Part shown: positions 24,144-34,378 of the stretch, piece by piece | Numbering within the stretch: position 1 is the first letter of the stretch | Layout of the letters: every line of letters begins with the position of its first letter | Assembly: GCF_002207865.1 (NCBI RefSeq) | Contig: NZ_BDQM01000028.1 | Coordinates: 1-48,136 of the forward strand | Length of the DNA: 48,136 nucleotides | DNA from: Colwellia marinimaniae | GTDB taxonomy: Bacteria > Pseudomonadota > Gammaproteobacteria > Enterobacterales > Alteromonadaceae | Direction of reading: 5' to 3' | The notes under the pieces: model-generated | Databases searched by the model: none | The model's input: only the letters and a program-made list of their open reading frames with translations | What the model was told of the DNA's origin: nothing | Made by a program: the position numbers and the translations under genes

Positions 24144-25421
24144 ATGGCTTTAGCAAAGAAAAAAATTAAAAAAGTAGTATTAGCGTATTCTGGTGGCTTA
24201 GATACCTCGGCTATCATTCCGTGGTTAAAAGAGAACTATGAAGGTTGTGAAGTTATCGCTTTTTGTGCCGATGTTGGTCAAGGTGATGAAGAGCTTGAGG
24301 GCGTAAAAGAAAAAGCCCTAGCCTCAGGTGCATCAGCATGTTATATAGTTGATCTTAAAGAAGAATACGTAAAAGAATATATCTACCCAATTTTAAAAAC
24401 TGGCTCAGTGTACGAAGGCCAATATTTATTAGGTACGTCAATGGCGCGTCCTATTATTGCTAAAGCACACGTAGAGATTGCGCTTAAAGTTGGTGCTGAT
24501 GCCCTTTGTCATGGTTGTACTGGTAAAGGCAATGACCAAGTACGTTTTGAGTCTTGTTTTGCTGCCCTAGCACCAGAGTTGACGGTAATTGCGCCATGGC
24601 GTGAGTGGGATATGGTTTCTCGTGAAGACTTACTCGATTACCTAGCTGAGCGTGATATCCCTTGTTCAGCGTCATTAACTAAAATCTATAGTCGTGATGC
24701 TAACGCTTGGCATATCTCTCATGAAGGCGGTGAGTTAGAAGACCCATGGTGTGAGCCATCAAAAGAAGTATGGACCATGACGGTTGATCCAATGGATGCG
24801 CCCGATGTGCCAGAAAAAGTGCAATTAAGTTTTATTGCAGGTGAACTAGTTGCTATTGATGGTAAAGACTTTTCTGGAAATAGTGAGACTGGTAGTGAAA
24901 AGGGTGCCGGTGCTTATGATGCATTAATGTATCTAAATGATAAAGGTGCAGCACACGGTGTTGGTCGAATTGATATCGTTGAAAACCGTTTAGTGGGTAT
25001 GAAGTCTCGTGGTTGTTATGAAACACCCGGTGGCACCATTTTAATGGCGGCATATAAAGGCTTAGAAACACTGATCCTCGATAAAGAATCACTTAAATAT
25101 CGGGAATCAATTGGTCTTGAATTTTCACATGTTATTTATGATGGTCGTTGGTTTACGCCACTGGCTAAAGCGCAACTTGCTTCTGCGGCATCGTTTGCTG
25201 AAAAATTAACCGGTGATGTAGTAGTTAAGTTATATAAGGGCATGGCGCAAGTGATTCAACGTCGTTCACCAAATAGCTTGTACTCAGAAGCGTTTGCTAC
25301 TTTTGGTGCTGATGATGTTTACGACCAAAAACATGCCGAAGGTTTTATCCGTTTGTTCAGTTTATCAAGCAGAATTACCGCGCTAAGCCAAAATGGCAGC
25401 TTAAAAAATCTGGAGAAGTAA
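24144..25421 (+). CDS. argG: argininosuccinate synthase
   Basis: ArgG condenses citrulline and aspartate using ATP. The 425-residue protein starts with the PP-loop [19 protein letters not shown], followed by the [20 protein letters not shown] and [13 protein letters not shown] motifs typical of the family, and the Gly/Asp-rich nucleotide region [17 protein letters not shown]. It is slightly longer than the usual 400-410 residues, mainly through a short N-terminal lysine-rich lead and a C-terminal tail. AAGAGAGAA gives a good ribosome site. The stop codon is 2 bp before argH, indicating tight translational coupling. Confidence 0.96.
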   Translation: MALAKKKIKKVVLAYSGGLDTSAIIPWLKENYEGCEVIAFCADVGQGDEELEGVKEKALASGASACYIVDLKEEYVKEYIYPILKTGSVYEGQYLLGTSMARPIIAKAHVEIALKVGADALCHGCTGKGNDQVRFESCFAALAPELTVIAPWREWDMVSREDLLDYLAERDIPCSASLTKIYSRDANAWHISHEGGELEDPWCEPSKEVWTMTVDPMDAPDVPEKVQLSFIAGELVAIDGKDFSGNSETGSEKGAGAYDALMYLNDKGAAHGVGRIDIVENRLVGMKSRGCYETPGGTILMAAYKGLETLILDKESLKYRESIGLEFSHVIYDGRWFTPLAKAQLASAASFAEKLTGDVVVKLYKGMAQVIQRRSPNSLYSEAFATFGADDVYDQKHAEGFIRLFSLSSRITALSQNGSLKNLEK

Positions 25422-25423
25422 TT

Positions 25424-27358
25424 ATGGCGTTATGGGGTGGAAGATTTAAAGGCAAGGCGAGTTTACAATTTAAGAAATTTAATGATTCACTGCCGATAGA
25501 TTATCGTATGGCGGTACAAGATATTGTCGGCTCAATTGCCTGGGCACAAGCGATTCATGAAGTGGGTGTATTAAACGATGACGAATTAGTCCGTTTAACG
25601 GCAGCACTTGAAGAGTTAAAAGCCTCTGTTGAAGAAAATCCTCAGCAAATTTTATTATCTGATGCCGAAGATATTCATAGCTGGGTAGAAATTCAGTTAA
25701 TTGAAAAAATCGGTGATTTAGGTAAGAAACTCCATACCGGCCGTAGTCGTAATGATCAAGTAGCAACCGATTTGAAACTTTGGTGTAAAGAAACTGGCGG
25801 TGATTTATTATTTGCCTTAGTGAACTTACAACAAGCGATGATGAATTTGGCTGAGCGTGAAAAAGATACCGTGCTACCGGGTTATACCCACTTACAAAGA
25901 GCACAGCCTATTACTTTCGGTCATTGGTGTTTAGCCTATGTAGAAATGTTTGATCGTGATATCGGTCGTTTAAAAGATGCCCTTTATCGGTTAGATGTTT
26001 CGCCGCTTGGCTCTGGCGCCTTAGCAGGTACCGCCTACCCAATTGACAGAAAGGCATTGGCGCATCGTTTAGGTTTTAGAACCGCAACCCTAAACAGCCT
26101 TGATGCTGTTTCTGATAGAGACCATGTTATTGAATTATTGGCCTCAGCCAGTATTTCTATGATGCATTTATCACGTTTTGCCGAAGATTTAATTTTCTAC
26201 AATTCAGGTGAAGCGGGTTTTGTTGAAATGAGCGACTTAGTTAGCTCTGGCTCGTCGTTAATGCCGCAAAAGAAAAACCCTGATGCTTGTGAATTAATTC
26301 GTGGTAAAACCGGGCGTGTTTTTGGTGCTTTAACCGGCATGTTGACCACCATGAAAGCCTTAGCCCTTGCCTATAATAAAGACATGCAGGAAGATAAAGA
26401 AGGTTTGTTTGACGCCCTTGATACGTGGCAAGAATGTATGGAAATGGCGGTATTAGTGGCCGATGGCTTAAAGGTCAATCGTTCACGTACCCTTGCCGCG
26501 GCACAACAAGGTTACGCCAACGCCACTGAACTGGCTGATTATTTAGTGGGTAAAGATATACCGTTCCGCGAAGCGCACCATATTGTTGGTGAAGTTGTAC
26601 TCGCCGCTATCGATAAAGCTGTGCCGTTAGAAGATTTAACCATCACGCAACTGCAAGCGTTCAGTGATAAAATTGAGCAAGATGTCTATCAACACCTTAC
26701 CATTGAATCGACCCTTAATAAGCGTGAAGTGCTGGGTGGTACTTCCCGTGCACAGGTTGAAAAAGCGTTAGCCACAACACAGTCTGGTAATGAAGCTATT
26801 TTGAACGAGCAAGTCGTCGGTGCACCAGGTAAGCAGCAAATTCAAGTGGCGCTTAAGCAAGTGAAGCAACGTTTAAATGCCCAACGCGCTGCAGCTATGT
26901 CAGTTCGTCGTGCAAAAATGTCTGATGTTGATAGTATTCATCAACTGGTTAATTTTTGGGCCGATAAAGGGGAGATTCTGCCACGTAGTCGTGACAATAT
27001 AATTCACGATATTCAGAATTTTGTTGTCACCGAACTTGAGGGTAAAGTTGTTGGTACCGCCTCTCTCTATATCTATCAAACCGGCCTAGCTGAGATTCGC
27101 TCAGTTGTGGTGGACGAAAGTGCTCAGCAGCAAGGGCAAGGTGAAGCGTTGGTTCAGTACTTGCTAGAGTTCGCCCATCAAATGGAATTAGCACAAATTA
27201 TTGTGTTAACTTATATTCCGCAATATTTTGAGCAACTTGGTTTTAATTTAATTGATAAAAACTCCCTCGCAGAAAATATTATTGAAGACAGTGAACCTAG
27301 TCCACATAAAGATCCTGCGGATGAAGTGGCGATGGCATATATACTCAACCAGCCTTAG
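25424..27358 (+). CDS. argH: argininosuccinate lyase fused to GNAT domain, ArgH(A)
   Basis: The first 480 or so residues are argininosuccinate lyase, which splits argininosuccinate into arginine and fumarate. Seen are [13 protein letters not shown], the [13 protein letters not shown] active-site segment, TPYTH-like [12 protein letters not shown] and the superfamily signature [17 protein letters not shown]. Residues about 492-644 form a GNAT acetyltransferase domain: [39 protein letters not shown] (acetyl-CoA loop Q-x-x-G-x-G) and YFEQLGFNL. This is the ArgH(A) fusion known from Moritella and other marine gammaproteobacteria, where the extra domain can supply acetylglutamate synthase activity. 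A separate full-length argA follows 73 bp downstream, so the domain may be redundant or differently regulated. Confidence 0.94.
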   Translation: MALWGGRFKGKASLQFKKFNDSLPIDYRMAVQDIVGSIAWAQAIHEVGVLNDDELVRLTAALEELKASVEENPQQILLSDAEDIHSWVEIQLIEKIGDLGKKLHTGRSRNDQVATDLKLWCKETGGDLLFALVNLQQAMMNLAEREKDTVLPGYTHLQRAQPITFGHWCLAYVEMFDRDIGRLKDALYRLDVSPLGSGALAGTAYPIDRKALAHRLGFRTATLNSLDAVSDRDHVIELLASASISMMHLSRFAEDLIFYNSGEAGFVEMSDLVSSGSSLMPQKKNPDACELIRGKTGRVFGALTGMLTTMKALALAYNKDMQEDKEGLFDALDTWQECMEMAVLVADGLKVNRSRTLAAAQQGYANATELADYLVGKDIPFREAHHIVGEVVLAAIDKAVPLEDLTITQLQAFSDKIEQDVYQHLTIESTLNKREVLGGTSRAQVEKALATTQSGNEAILNEQVVGAPGKQQIQVALKQVKQRLNAQRAAAMSVRRAKMSDVDSIHQLVNFWADKGEILPRSRDNIIHDIQNFVVTELEGKVVGTASLYIYQTGLAEIRSVVVDESAQQQGQGEALVQYLLEFAHQMELAQIIVLTYIPQYFEQLGFNLIDKNSLAENIIEDSEPSPHKDPADEVAMAYILNQP

Positions 27359-27431
27359 ACGGCAAATTTCAATGAGTATAATATTGTTGAAAGTAACTTG
27401 GCTTTTAGTGATGAAACTAAGCAAATAAAGA

Positions 27432-28751
27432 ATGGAAAACATGAATAATAGTGATCAGAATTACGTAAAATGGTTTAGAAACGCCGCGCCCTATATTAAT
27501 GCCCATCGCGGAAAAACGGTGGTATTAATGTTTGGTGGTGAAGCCGTCACGCACGCTAATTTTTCTAATATTATTCATGATATTTCGTTATTACGTAGCT
27601 TAGGGGTGAAATTGGTGGTGGTGCATGGCGCGCGGCCACAAATTGAAGACCGTATGAAGCAACGGGGTCTTGCCGGCAAGGTGGTCAATAATATTAGGGT
27701 AACTGATGCGCAAACGTTAGTTGCCGTTAAAGACGCTATCGGTTCATTACGTCTGCACATTGAAGCCTTACTCTCCACTGGTATCGTTAATTCACCTATG
27801 CACGGCTCACAAATTAGAGTCAGTACGGGTAATTTTGTTATAGCGAAGCCTATGGGTGTTCGTCATGGTATAGATTATAAATTCACTGGTAGTGTCAGAC
27901 GCATAGATTCTGACGGTATTAACATGCAATTGGATTATGGTTCCATAGTTTTGTTGTCACCGATTGGTTATTCACCGACAGGGGAAGTTTTTAATCTTGC
28001 GTTAGAAGATGTGGCCACGCAAACCGCTATTGCACTGCAAGCCGATAAGCTTATAGCCTTTACTGAAGATGAAGGGCTTATTGATAAATCAGGCCAGTTA
28101 ATTCGCAGTTGCAGTGTCCGGACAGTGAAAACGCTGTTGGATGACAATGACTGCCATGTTCGTCAATTATTGCTGCGCTCCATTATTGAGAGTAGTGAAA
28201 ATGGCGTTGAACGTTGTCATTGTGTCAGTTATCAAAGTGACAGTGCCTTGTTGCAGGAGCTATTTACCCGTGATGGTGCCGGTACTTTGATTGCCAAAGA
28301 TCATAAAGAATTAATTTCTACCGCCACTATTGATGATGTCGCCGGAATTTTAGAATTGATACAACCGCTGGAGGAAGAGGGCGTGTTAGTTAAACGCTCT
28401 CGTGAACTGCTCGAGATGGAAATAGAGTGTTTCATGGTGCTTAAAAAAGAAGATGTCATTATCGCATGTGCTGCTTTATATCCTTATCCAGAAGCTGAAA
28501 CAGGTGAAGTTGCTTGTGTTGTTATTGACCCGGATTATCGAAATGGTAACCGTGGCGAAAGAATTATTAATGCTGTAGAGCTGAGTGCTAAGAAGAAAGG
28601 TTTAACATCACTATTTTTATTAACCACTGTGAGTGGTCATTGGTTTAGAGAGCAAGGCTTTATCGAAACATCTCTTGAAAGGTTACCTGAAGGGAAAAAA
28701 CAAATGTATAATTTTCAGCGTAATTCGCAAGTATTCATCAAAGAGATATAA
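27432..28751 (+). CDS. argA: N-acetylglutamate synthase
   Basis: ArgA acetylates glutamate with acetyl-CoA to begin arginine synthesis. The 439 residues show the classical two-domain form: an N-terminal amino acid kinase-like domain (about 15-280: TVVLMFGGEAV, LVVVHGARPQIEDRM) that binds arginine for feedback inhibition, and a C-terminal GNAT domain (about 290-439: ATIDDVAGILELIQPLEEEG, ACVVIDPDYRNGNRGERII, WFREQGFIE). Length equals E. coli ArgA (443). ATG codons at 27432 and 27441 are both possible; the second has the better purine spacing. It closes the arginine operon before a terminator. Confidence 0.95.
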   Translation: MENMNNSDQNYVKWFRNAAPYINAHRGKTVVLMFGGEAVTHANFSNIIHDISLLRSLGVKLVVVHGARPQIEDRMKQRGLAGKVVNNIRVTDAQTLVAVKDAIGSLRLHIEALLSTGIVNSPMHGSQIRVSTGNFVIAKPMGVRHGIDYKFTGSVRRIDSDGINMQLDYGSIVLLSPIGYSPTGEVFNLALEDVATQTAIALQADKLIAFTEDEGLIDKSGQLIRSCSVRTVKTLLDDNDCHVRQLLLRSIIESSENGVERCHCVSYQSDSALLQELFTRDGAGTLIAKDHKELISTATIDDVAGILELIQPLEEEGVLVKRSRELLEMEIECFMVLKKEDVIIACAALYPYPEAETGEVACVVIDPDYRNGNRGERIINAVELSAKKKGLTSLFLLTTVSGHWFREQGFIETSLERLPEGKKQMYNFQRNSQVFIKEI

Positions 28752-28821
28752 TTTACTAAGCTATTTAAGCCATTGCTGTAGAGCCTCATTAAAGCAAGCA
28801 CTAAAGGCAAGGCAAAAAAAT

Positions 28822-28857
28822 TAAAGCAGCTAACTTAAAATGTTAGCTGCTTTTTAT
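28822..28857 (+). terminator. terminator of the arginine operon
   Basis: AAAGCAGCTAAC pairs with GTTAGCTGCTTT around a 7-nt loop, followed by a T-run. It also carries an A-run on its left, so it may stop mrcA transcripts too. Confidence 0.9.
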
Positions 28858-28891
28858 TATTTTAACATGGGATACTGTTGTTCTTGGAGGA

Positions 28892-31447
28892 TTAGAACAA
28901 CTCTTCTTCCTCTTCTTTTTGCATACTGCCAGATAATATTGCGCTAGTATTATCTGCACTGACATAGTCAGTTGGTACATGTCCTAGGCGGAAATACTCA
29001 AATTGACTCGTTCTATCGGTTTTAGTGGTTAATTTTCCGGTTGCTTTATCAATACGTACTGAAACTATATCAACAGGTAGCTGAAAAGCTTCAACTTCAA
29101 TATCCGCTAAGGCAACGCGCATAAATTCAATCCAAGCAGGTTGTGCTGATTTAGCACCGAACTCTTTACCCGTGGTTTGATTCTTGCCTAAATTATTATT
29201 ATAAACTGTTTGGCCTAGGATATGACGGGGATCATCAAAGCCTATCCATGAGGTAGTTATTAAACGTCGACTAAAACCTGAAAACCAAGCATCTTTTGCT
29301 TCGTTAGTGGTACCCGTTTTACCGGCAATATCACGGCGTTTTAAGGTTCTAGCGCGCCAGCCAGTTCCTTGCCAACCAGGTTTTGCCGTCCAATCTGCAT
29401 CCCAAATAGCACTATTAAGCGCTTGGGTAATTAAAAATGCATTCTGTGGGCTGATAATGCGAGTCGCTTGTTTAACTTTAGTAATTTGAGGGTTTTCGGC
29501 CAGCGTACTACTACTATCCTGAAAGTCTGTTTCTTGTGCTGGCATGCCTAAATTATTTGCTGGCAGGCAAGGGTCACAAGCTAAGGCTGGATTGGCCTGA
29601 TAAATAACGTCTCCGTCACTGTTTTCAATACGTTCAATTAAATACGGTTCAATTAAAAAACCACCATTGGCAAAAGTGGCGAAGCCAGTAGCAACTTCTA
29701 ATGGTGTTAAAGAGGCAGAGCCAAGTGCTAAGGTTTCATTGTGAGGTAAGTCGTTAGCATTAAAACCGAAAGCAGTTAAATGTTTGATGGTATTAGTAAC
29801 GCCGATACTTTGTAATAATCGTACCGCGATAACATTTTTTGATTGCGCTAAAGCTAAACGAACTCTTAAAAGACCAGCATATGTTTCCGGGGAGTTTCTG
29901 GGTCGCCAAACCACACCTGAACTCCTGTCCCATTGATTTATTGGTGCGTCGTTGACCAATGATGCTAGGGTAAAGCCGTGTTCAAGGGCGGCAGAATAGA
30001 TAAATGGCTTAATGTTTGAGCCTACTTGACGCTTTGCTTGGGTAACACGGTTAAACTGACTTTGTTTGAAACTAAAACCGCCTACCGCTGCTTTAATGGC
30101 GCCATCATCTGGAGATAATGACACTATGGCGGCACTTGCTGTTGGCAGTTGTCCTAAACGGTAGCTACTGTCCGCCATTTTACTGACTAGAATAATATCA
30201 CCGTAGTGGAGAATATCGCTTGCTACTTTGGGTGGTCGGCCTTGTTTTTGATCATTAATATAAGGTCGTGCCCAGGCTAATCCAGGCCAGTCAATGGTAG
30301 CAAGTTCGTTATTACGTAATTGGATAGTAACAGACTTATTTTCAACAGCGGTAACCACCGCAGGAACAAGCATTTGATAAGAATTGTTTTGAGCAAGGAC
30401 GTTGGTAATTTCGTCTTGTGTTAGCAATTGAGCTTGTTGTTCGGTAAGTTTATTGATTTTTGTTGCTTGCTTTGGTCTAAGGGAATTTAAAGGCCCGCGA
30501 AATCCGTGGCGCTGATCATAGTTCAATAAATTATTCACTAATGCTTGCTGGGCAGCCGTTTGAAGTTTTGCCGTAACCGTAGTGAAAACTTTATAACCTT
30601 CTGTATATGCTTTTTCTTTACCATAACGTTTAAGAATTTCTTGGTGAGCCATTTCAGCGATATAGGGGGCATTAAGCTCTATCTCAGCGCCATGTTTCTT
30701 AGCGCTAATGGGGGCAGCTTTTGCACTTTGGTATTCTTGCTCACTGATATAGCCGCTAACTAGCATACGCTGTAATACCACTGCGCGCCGGGCTTTAGCG
30801 CGTGATGGCGAACGGATAGGGTTTAATGTTGAGGGTGCTTTAGGCAAACCTGCTAGCACGGCAATTTGTGCTAGGTTGAGCTGCTTAATGTTTTTACCAT
30901 AATAAACTTGCGCGGCAGCACCAAAACCAAAGGCTCTATGACCCAGCTCAATTTTATTAATGTATAGCATTAATATCTCATCTTTACTGAGCAATTTTTC
31001 AATGTGGAAGGATAAGAATATTTCTCGAATTTTTCGGGTATATGTTACTTCTCGAGTGAGGAAAAAATTACGTGCTACCTGCATGGTGATGGTACTTGCG
31101 CCGCCTTTGTCTTGTCCCATTAATTTACCAAGTATTGCGCGACCCATGCCTATGGGATCAACACCAAAGTGCAAATAAAAGCGGTCATCTTCTGTGGCCA
31201 ATAAAGCGTCGATAAGTTGTTGTGGTACTTGCTCAAATGTTAAGGGTATGCGTTTCTTTTCACCAAACTGTGAGATTAACAAACCATCTCGACTATAAAC
31301 TTGCATGGGTGTTTGCCAGTGCAAGTCTTTTAATGAGTCTACACTGGGTAAGTCTGAACGCATTGATAGATATAAAATATAGACGGAAATGAATGCTAAA
31401 ATGAACACTATCAGACTGACTTTTAATAATTTTTTGATTAAAAACAC
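28892..31447 (-). CDS. mrcA: penicillin-binding protein 1A
   Basis: PBP1a is a bifunctional class A enzyme that polymerises lipid II and crosslinks peptidoglycan. The 851 residues start with one membrane anchor (about 8-28), then the glycosyltransferase domain with TEDDRFYLHFGVDPIG, GGASTITMQVARNFFL, KIREIFLSFHIEKLLSKDEIL and YYGKNIKQL. An OB-like insert follows, then the transpeptidase domain with the nucleophile motif GSNIKPFIYSA (S-x-x-K), an SKN motif in AQSKNVIAV and AGKTGTTNEAKDAWFSG (K-T-G). The start codon is GTG at 31447-31445 without a clear ribosome site. The tail ends in a run of glutamates. It is divergent from pilM, the conserved arrangement in gammaproteobacteria. Confidence 0.95.
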   Translation of the reverse strand: MFLIKKLLKVSLIVFILAFISVYILYLSMRSDLPSVDSLKDLHWQTPMQVYSRDGLLISQFGEKKRIPLTFEQVPQQLIDALLATEDDRFYLHFGVDPIGMGRAILGKLMGQDKGGASTITMQVARNFFLTREVTYTRKIREIFLSFHIEKLLSKDEILMLYINKIELGHRAFGFGAAAQVYYGKNIKQLNLAQIAVLAGLPKAPSTLNPIRSPSRAKARRAVVLQRMLVSGYISEQEYQSAKAAPISAKKHGAEIELNAPYIAEMAHQEILKRYGKEKAYTEGYKVFTTVTAKLQTAAQQALVNNLLNYDQRHGFRGPLNSLRPKQATKINKLTEQQAQLLTQDEITNVLAQNNSYQMLVPAVVTAVENKSVTIQLRNNELATIDWPGLAWARPYINDQKQGRPPKVASDILHYGDIILVSKMADSSYRLGQLPTASAAIVSLSPDDGAIKAAVGGFSFKQSQFNRVTQAKRQVGSNIKPFIYSAALEHGFTLASLVNDAPINQWDRSSGVVWRPRNSPETYAGLLRVRLALAQSKNVIAVRLLQSIGVTNTIKHLTAFGFNANDLPHNETLALGSASLTPLEVATGFATFANGGFLIEPYLIERIENSDGDVIYQANPALACDPCLPANNLGMPAQETDFQDSSSTLAENPQITKVKQATRIISPQNAFLITQALNSAIWDADWTAKPGWQGTGWRARTLKRRDIAGKTGTTNEAKDAWFSGFSRRLITTSWIGFDDPRHILGQTVYNNNLGKNQTTGKEFGAKSAQPAWIEFMRVALADIEVEAFQLPVDIVSVRIDKATGKLTTKTDRTSQFEYFRLGHVPTDYVSADNTSAILSGSMQKEEEEELF

Positions 31448-31574
31448 AACAGAAGACCAAGTAAGTGGATTAAAATGTAAGATAATACTAGTATATCGTG
31501 TAAAAGCATGTAATAAATGTATTTATGCGTATTTTACGTCTAAAATAATTACAAAAATAGAATCGTAGGTTGTT

Positions 31575-32654
31575 ATGCTAGACAAACTGTGGAAAAAGAA
31601 GAATACAATGATGGTGGGGATCGATATTGGTTCTCATTCTGCCAAAGCTGTATTGTTGAGTCAGGGAAGTGAAGGTTTTGTAATGGAGGACTTTGCCATA
31701 GAACCAATGCCACGAGGTTCGGTGGTGGACCGTGAAATTCAAGATATTGAATCGGTAGGCGCTGTTATTGCGAAACTTAGAAAGAAAATATCAGCTAAAG
31801 CTACCGACGCCGCTGCTGCGGTATCAGGACAAACGGTTATTACCAAAGTTATCTATATGGATGTCGCCTTAACTGAAGAGGAACTTGCTAGCCAAATTGA
31901 AATTGAAGCAGACAGTCTTATTCCATTCCCCTTAGATGAAGTCAGTTTAGACTTTGAAACCCTTGATGTTAACGAGTCCGATCCTAGTAAAGTTAATGTT
32001 TTACTCAGTGCAGCACGCACTGAGTCCATTGAAGCTCGTGTTGCTGCTCTCGAAGCAGGTGACTTTCAAGCCAAGGTAATTGATGTTGAATCATATGCCG
32101 TTGGTCGAGCTTATGATCTTTGTTTAACGCAATTGCCAGAGGATGCTAAAGATAAAGTTGTTGCGATAGTAGATATCGGTTCAACGGTAACACTTTTTTC
32201 TGCTACAGACGCGGGTAAACATATTTATAGCCGTGATCAAATGTTCGGTGGTGAGCAATATACTCGCTCAATTGTTTCATATTATAATAAATCTTTTGAA
32301 CAAGCTGAAGAGGCTAAAACCACAAATGATTTACCGCCAAATTATACCTTTGAAGTCTTAGCTCCATTTCACACCGTATTAATGCAACAAATACGTCGAG
32401 CCATTCAAATGTTTCTGACTACTAGTGGCCAAGAAAAAGTTGATTATTTATTAATTTCTGGTGGCACAGCTGCATTAGAAGGACTTGAAAGTTTACTTAC
32501 TGAAGAACTGGGTATTCATACCGTTATTGCTAATCCCTTTCATGATATGTCAATCAGTGACTCAGTCGATAAAGACGAACTTGCTAATGTCGCTGCTCAA
32601 TTGATGGTAGCAACTGGCTTAGCTTTAAGGAGTTTTACGCCATGGCACATATAA
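31575..32654 (+). CDS. pilM: type IV pilus assembly protein PilM
   Basis: PilM is a cytoplasmic actin-like ATPase that binds the N-terminus of PilN and links the cytoplasmic and periplasmic parts of the type IV pilus machine. The 359-residue protein shows VGIDIGSHSAKAVLL (phosphate 1 loop), VVAIVDIGSTVTLFSA (phosphate 2) and YLLISGGTAALEGLESLL (adenosine motif). The adjacent QIRRAIQMFLTTSG helix is typical. It overlaps pilN by 13 bp and heads the pilMNOPQ operon. Transcription probably starts in the 127-bp region shared with mrcA. Confidence 0.95.
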   Translation: MLDKLWKKKNTMMVGIDIGSHSAKAVLLSQGSEGFVMEDFAIEPMPRGSVVDREIQDIESVGAVIAKLRKKISAKATDAAAAVSGQTVITKVIYMDVALTEEELASQIEIEADSLIPFPLDEVSLDFETLDVNESDPSKVNVLLSAARTESIEARVAALEAGDFQAKVIDVESYAVGRAYDLCLTQLPEDAKDKVVAIVDIGSTVTLFSATDAGKHIYSRDQMFGGEQYTRSIVSYYNKSFEQAEEAKTTNDLPPNYTFEVLAPFHTVLMQQIRRAIQMFLTTSGQEKVDYLLISGGTAALEGLESLLTEELGIHTVIANPFHDMSISDSVDKDELANVAAQLMVATGLALRSFTPWHI

Positions 32655-33217
32655 ATCTACTGCCTTGGCGTGAAGCAGCCCTCAAGGCACAACAAAAAGA
32701 ATACTTCAGTATATTAGCCGCAGTTGGTCTAACCGTATTAGCACTAGTACTGATCATTAATTTTTATTTTCAAGCTCGTATTGATGGACAAAACAGTAAA
32801 AATCAATATCTTAAAAATGAGATTGTGCAACTGGATATTAAAATTGATGAAATAAAAACCCTCAATGATAAAAAAGCATCTTTACAGAAACGAATTGAAG
32901 TTGTTGAACAATTACAGCGTAGTCGAAATGTAGGTACGCAAGTACTTGATGAAATAGCAAAGATTATTCCCAATGGTATATATATTACGGAAATGGAAAA
33001 AAAGGGTAATACTTTACACCTGATTGGAAAAAGTGAATCGAATAACCATTTAGCTAATATGATTCGAGCGGTTGAATTATCTGACTTTTTTATTGATGCT
33101 ACACCTGAGTCGATTACGGCTGACGATGGCTCACCTAAGTTACTTAGCAGCTTTATCATGAAAGTTAAAATAAAGGGGTTAATGGATGATGCTAAAACAA
33201 GCAAGGGAGGCAAATAA
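32642..33217 (+). CDS. pilN: type IV pilus assembly protein PilN
   Basis: PilN is an inner-membrane protein of the pilus alignment complex. Its 191 residues begin with the highly conserved INLLPWRE motif that docks into PilM, followed by one membrane helix (about 22-42, ILAAVGLTVLALVLIINFYF), a coiled coil (about 45-100) and a ferredoxin-like periplasmic domain. The preceding overlap with pilM and a one-base overlap with pilO (TAATG) show translational coupling. Confidence 0.95.
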   Translation: MAHINLLPWREAALKAQQKEYFSILAAVGLTVLALVLIINFYFQARIDGQNSKNQYLKNEIVQLDIKIDEIKTLNDKKASLQKRIEVVEQLQRSRNVGTQVLDEIAKIIPNGIYITEMEKKGNTLHLIGKSESNNHLANMIRAVELSDFFIDATPESITADDGSPKLLSSFIMKVKIKGLMDDAKTSKGGK

Positions 33218-33813
33218 TGAAGTTTGATGCATCCCAATTTGACAATCTCGAACTTGATAATATTGGCCAGTGGCCTGCTGCAGCCAAGTTGTTGCTAGCT
33301 ATTTTTTTAGCGGTTACCGTGGCATTTTTGGGTTATATGGGCTTAATCAGTGATCAAATTAAGCAACTTGATCGTGCTTTTGCTGAAGAGATCACCTTAA
33401 AACAGTCATACCGGACAAAATATCATGTATCGGCAAATTTAGATTTGTTCAGAGCACAAATGACAGAAGCTGAAGATACTTTCGCCATTCAACTTAGAAG
33501 CTTACCAAATAGTCATGAAATTCCTGGCTTATTAGATGATATAACTTTTGTGGGTACCACCAGTGGTCTTGATTTTGTTAAATTAGAATGGCAACCAGAA
33601 ATTAGTAAAGAAATATACATTGAATTACCCATCAATATCGAAGTAATAGGCTCGTACCATTCATTTGGTCAATTCGTCAGTAAAATTGCCGCTTTGCCAA
33701 GGATTGTAACAGTGCATGATTTTAAAATTAAGATTGAACGAGACGATAAAGGTACCCTAAATTTAAAGTTACAAGCTAAAACCTACCGTTATCAACAGGA
33801 GGTAGCCAAATGA
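33217..33813 (+). CDS. pilO: type IV pilus assembly protein PilO
   Basis: PilO pairs with PilN through coiled coils and contacts PilP. The 198 residues contain IGQWPAAAKLLLAIFLAVTV, the usual lead into the single membrane helix (about 25-45), then a coiled coil and a periplasmic ferredoxin-like fold with the family motif YHSFGQFVSKIAALPRIVTV. It shares 4 bp with pilP. Function follows from the family; the sequence has no deviations that I noticed. Confidence 0.94.
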   Translation: MKFDASQFDNLELDNIGQWPAAAKLLLAIFLAVTVAFLGYMGLISDQIKQLDRAFAEEITLKQSYRTKYHVSANLDLFRAQMTEAEDTFAIQLRSLPNSHEIPGLLDDITFVGTTSGLDFVKLEWQPEISKEIYIELPINIEVIGSYHSFGQFVSKIAALPRIVTVHDFKIKIERDDKGTLNLKLQAKTYRYQQEVAK

Positions 33814-34367
33814 CCACTGATAGATTAACGGCTAAAACAATAAAGATACTTGGTGTCGTATCACTCGCTTTAGTTTCTGGCTGTTTTGATGATACCACGG
33901 CAATAAAAATCCATATGGCTCAAGTGAAAGCAACAACAACTAATTACATTGACCCTATGCCAGAGGTACATCCTTTTAATCATATTGCTTATTCAGCCGA
34001 TGATTTGCGTAGCCCCTTTGTATTACCCAAGCCTGAAGCAATTCAGCAAAAAATGCAACAAATGGCGGGCTGTTTAAGTCCTGATACTAACCGCCGAAAA
34101 CAACCGTTAGAAAAGTATGCTTTAAGTGACTTAACAATGCGTGGCACCTTAGGTGATGCAAGTAAACTCTGGGCTTTATTAGAAGCCTCAGATTTAAGTT
34201 TACATCGAGTGGCTGCTGGAAATTACCTAGGCTTATACAATGGTCGTATCACACAAGTGAGTGCAAAAACAGTGAAAATAATTGAATTAGCACCAGATGG
34301 TGCCGGATGTTGGGCAGAGCGTGAAACTAAATTGAGTATCGTACAATCTGAAGTGTCAAATAAGTAA
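33810..34367 (+). CDS. pilP: type IV pilus lipoprotein PilP
   Basis: PilP is an inner-membrane lipoprotein that ties PilN/PilO to the secretin PilQ. The 185-residue protein has a lipobox (LALVSGC) near residue 25, a flexible stretch, then the motif DLRSPFVLPK and a C-terminal beta domain with LSDLTMRGTLGDASKLWALLE, GNYLGLYNGRITQVSAKTV and the end ELAPDGAGCWAERETKLSI. These are typical of the family. The start ATG overlaps the pilO stop (ATGA). Confidence 0.94.
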   Translation: MTTDRLTAKTIKILGVVSLALVSGCFDDTTAIKIHMAQVKATTTNYIDPMPEVHPFNHIAYSADDLRSPFVLPKPEAIQQKMQQMAGCLSPDTNRRKQPLEKYALSDLTMRGTLGDASKLWALLEASDLSLHRVAAGNYLGLYNGRITQVSAKTVKIIELAPDGAGCWAERETKLSIVQSEVSNK

Positions 34368-34378
34368 AGGAATTAATA

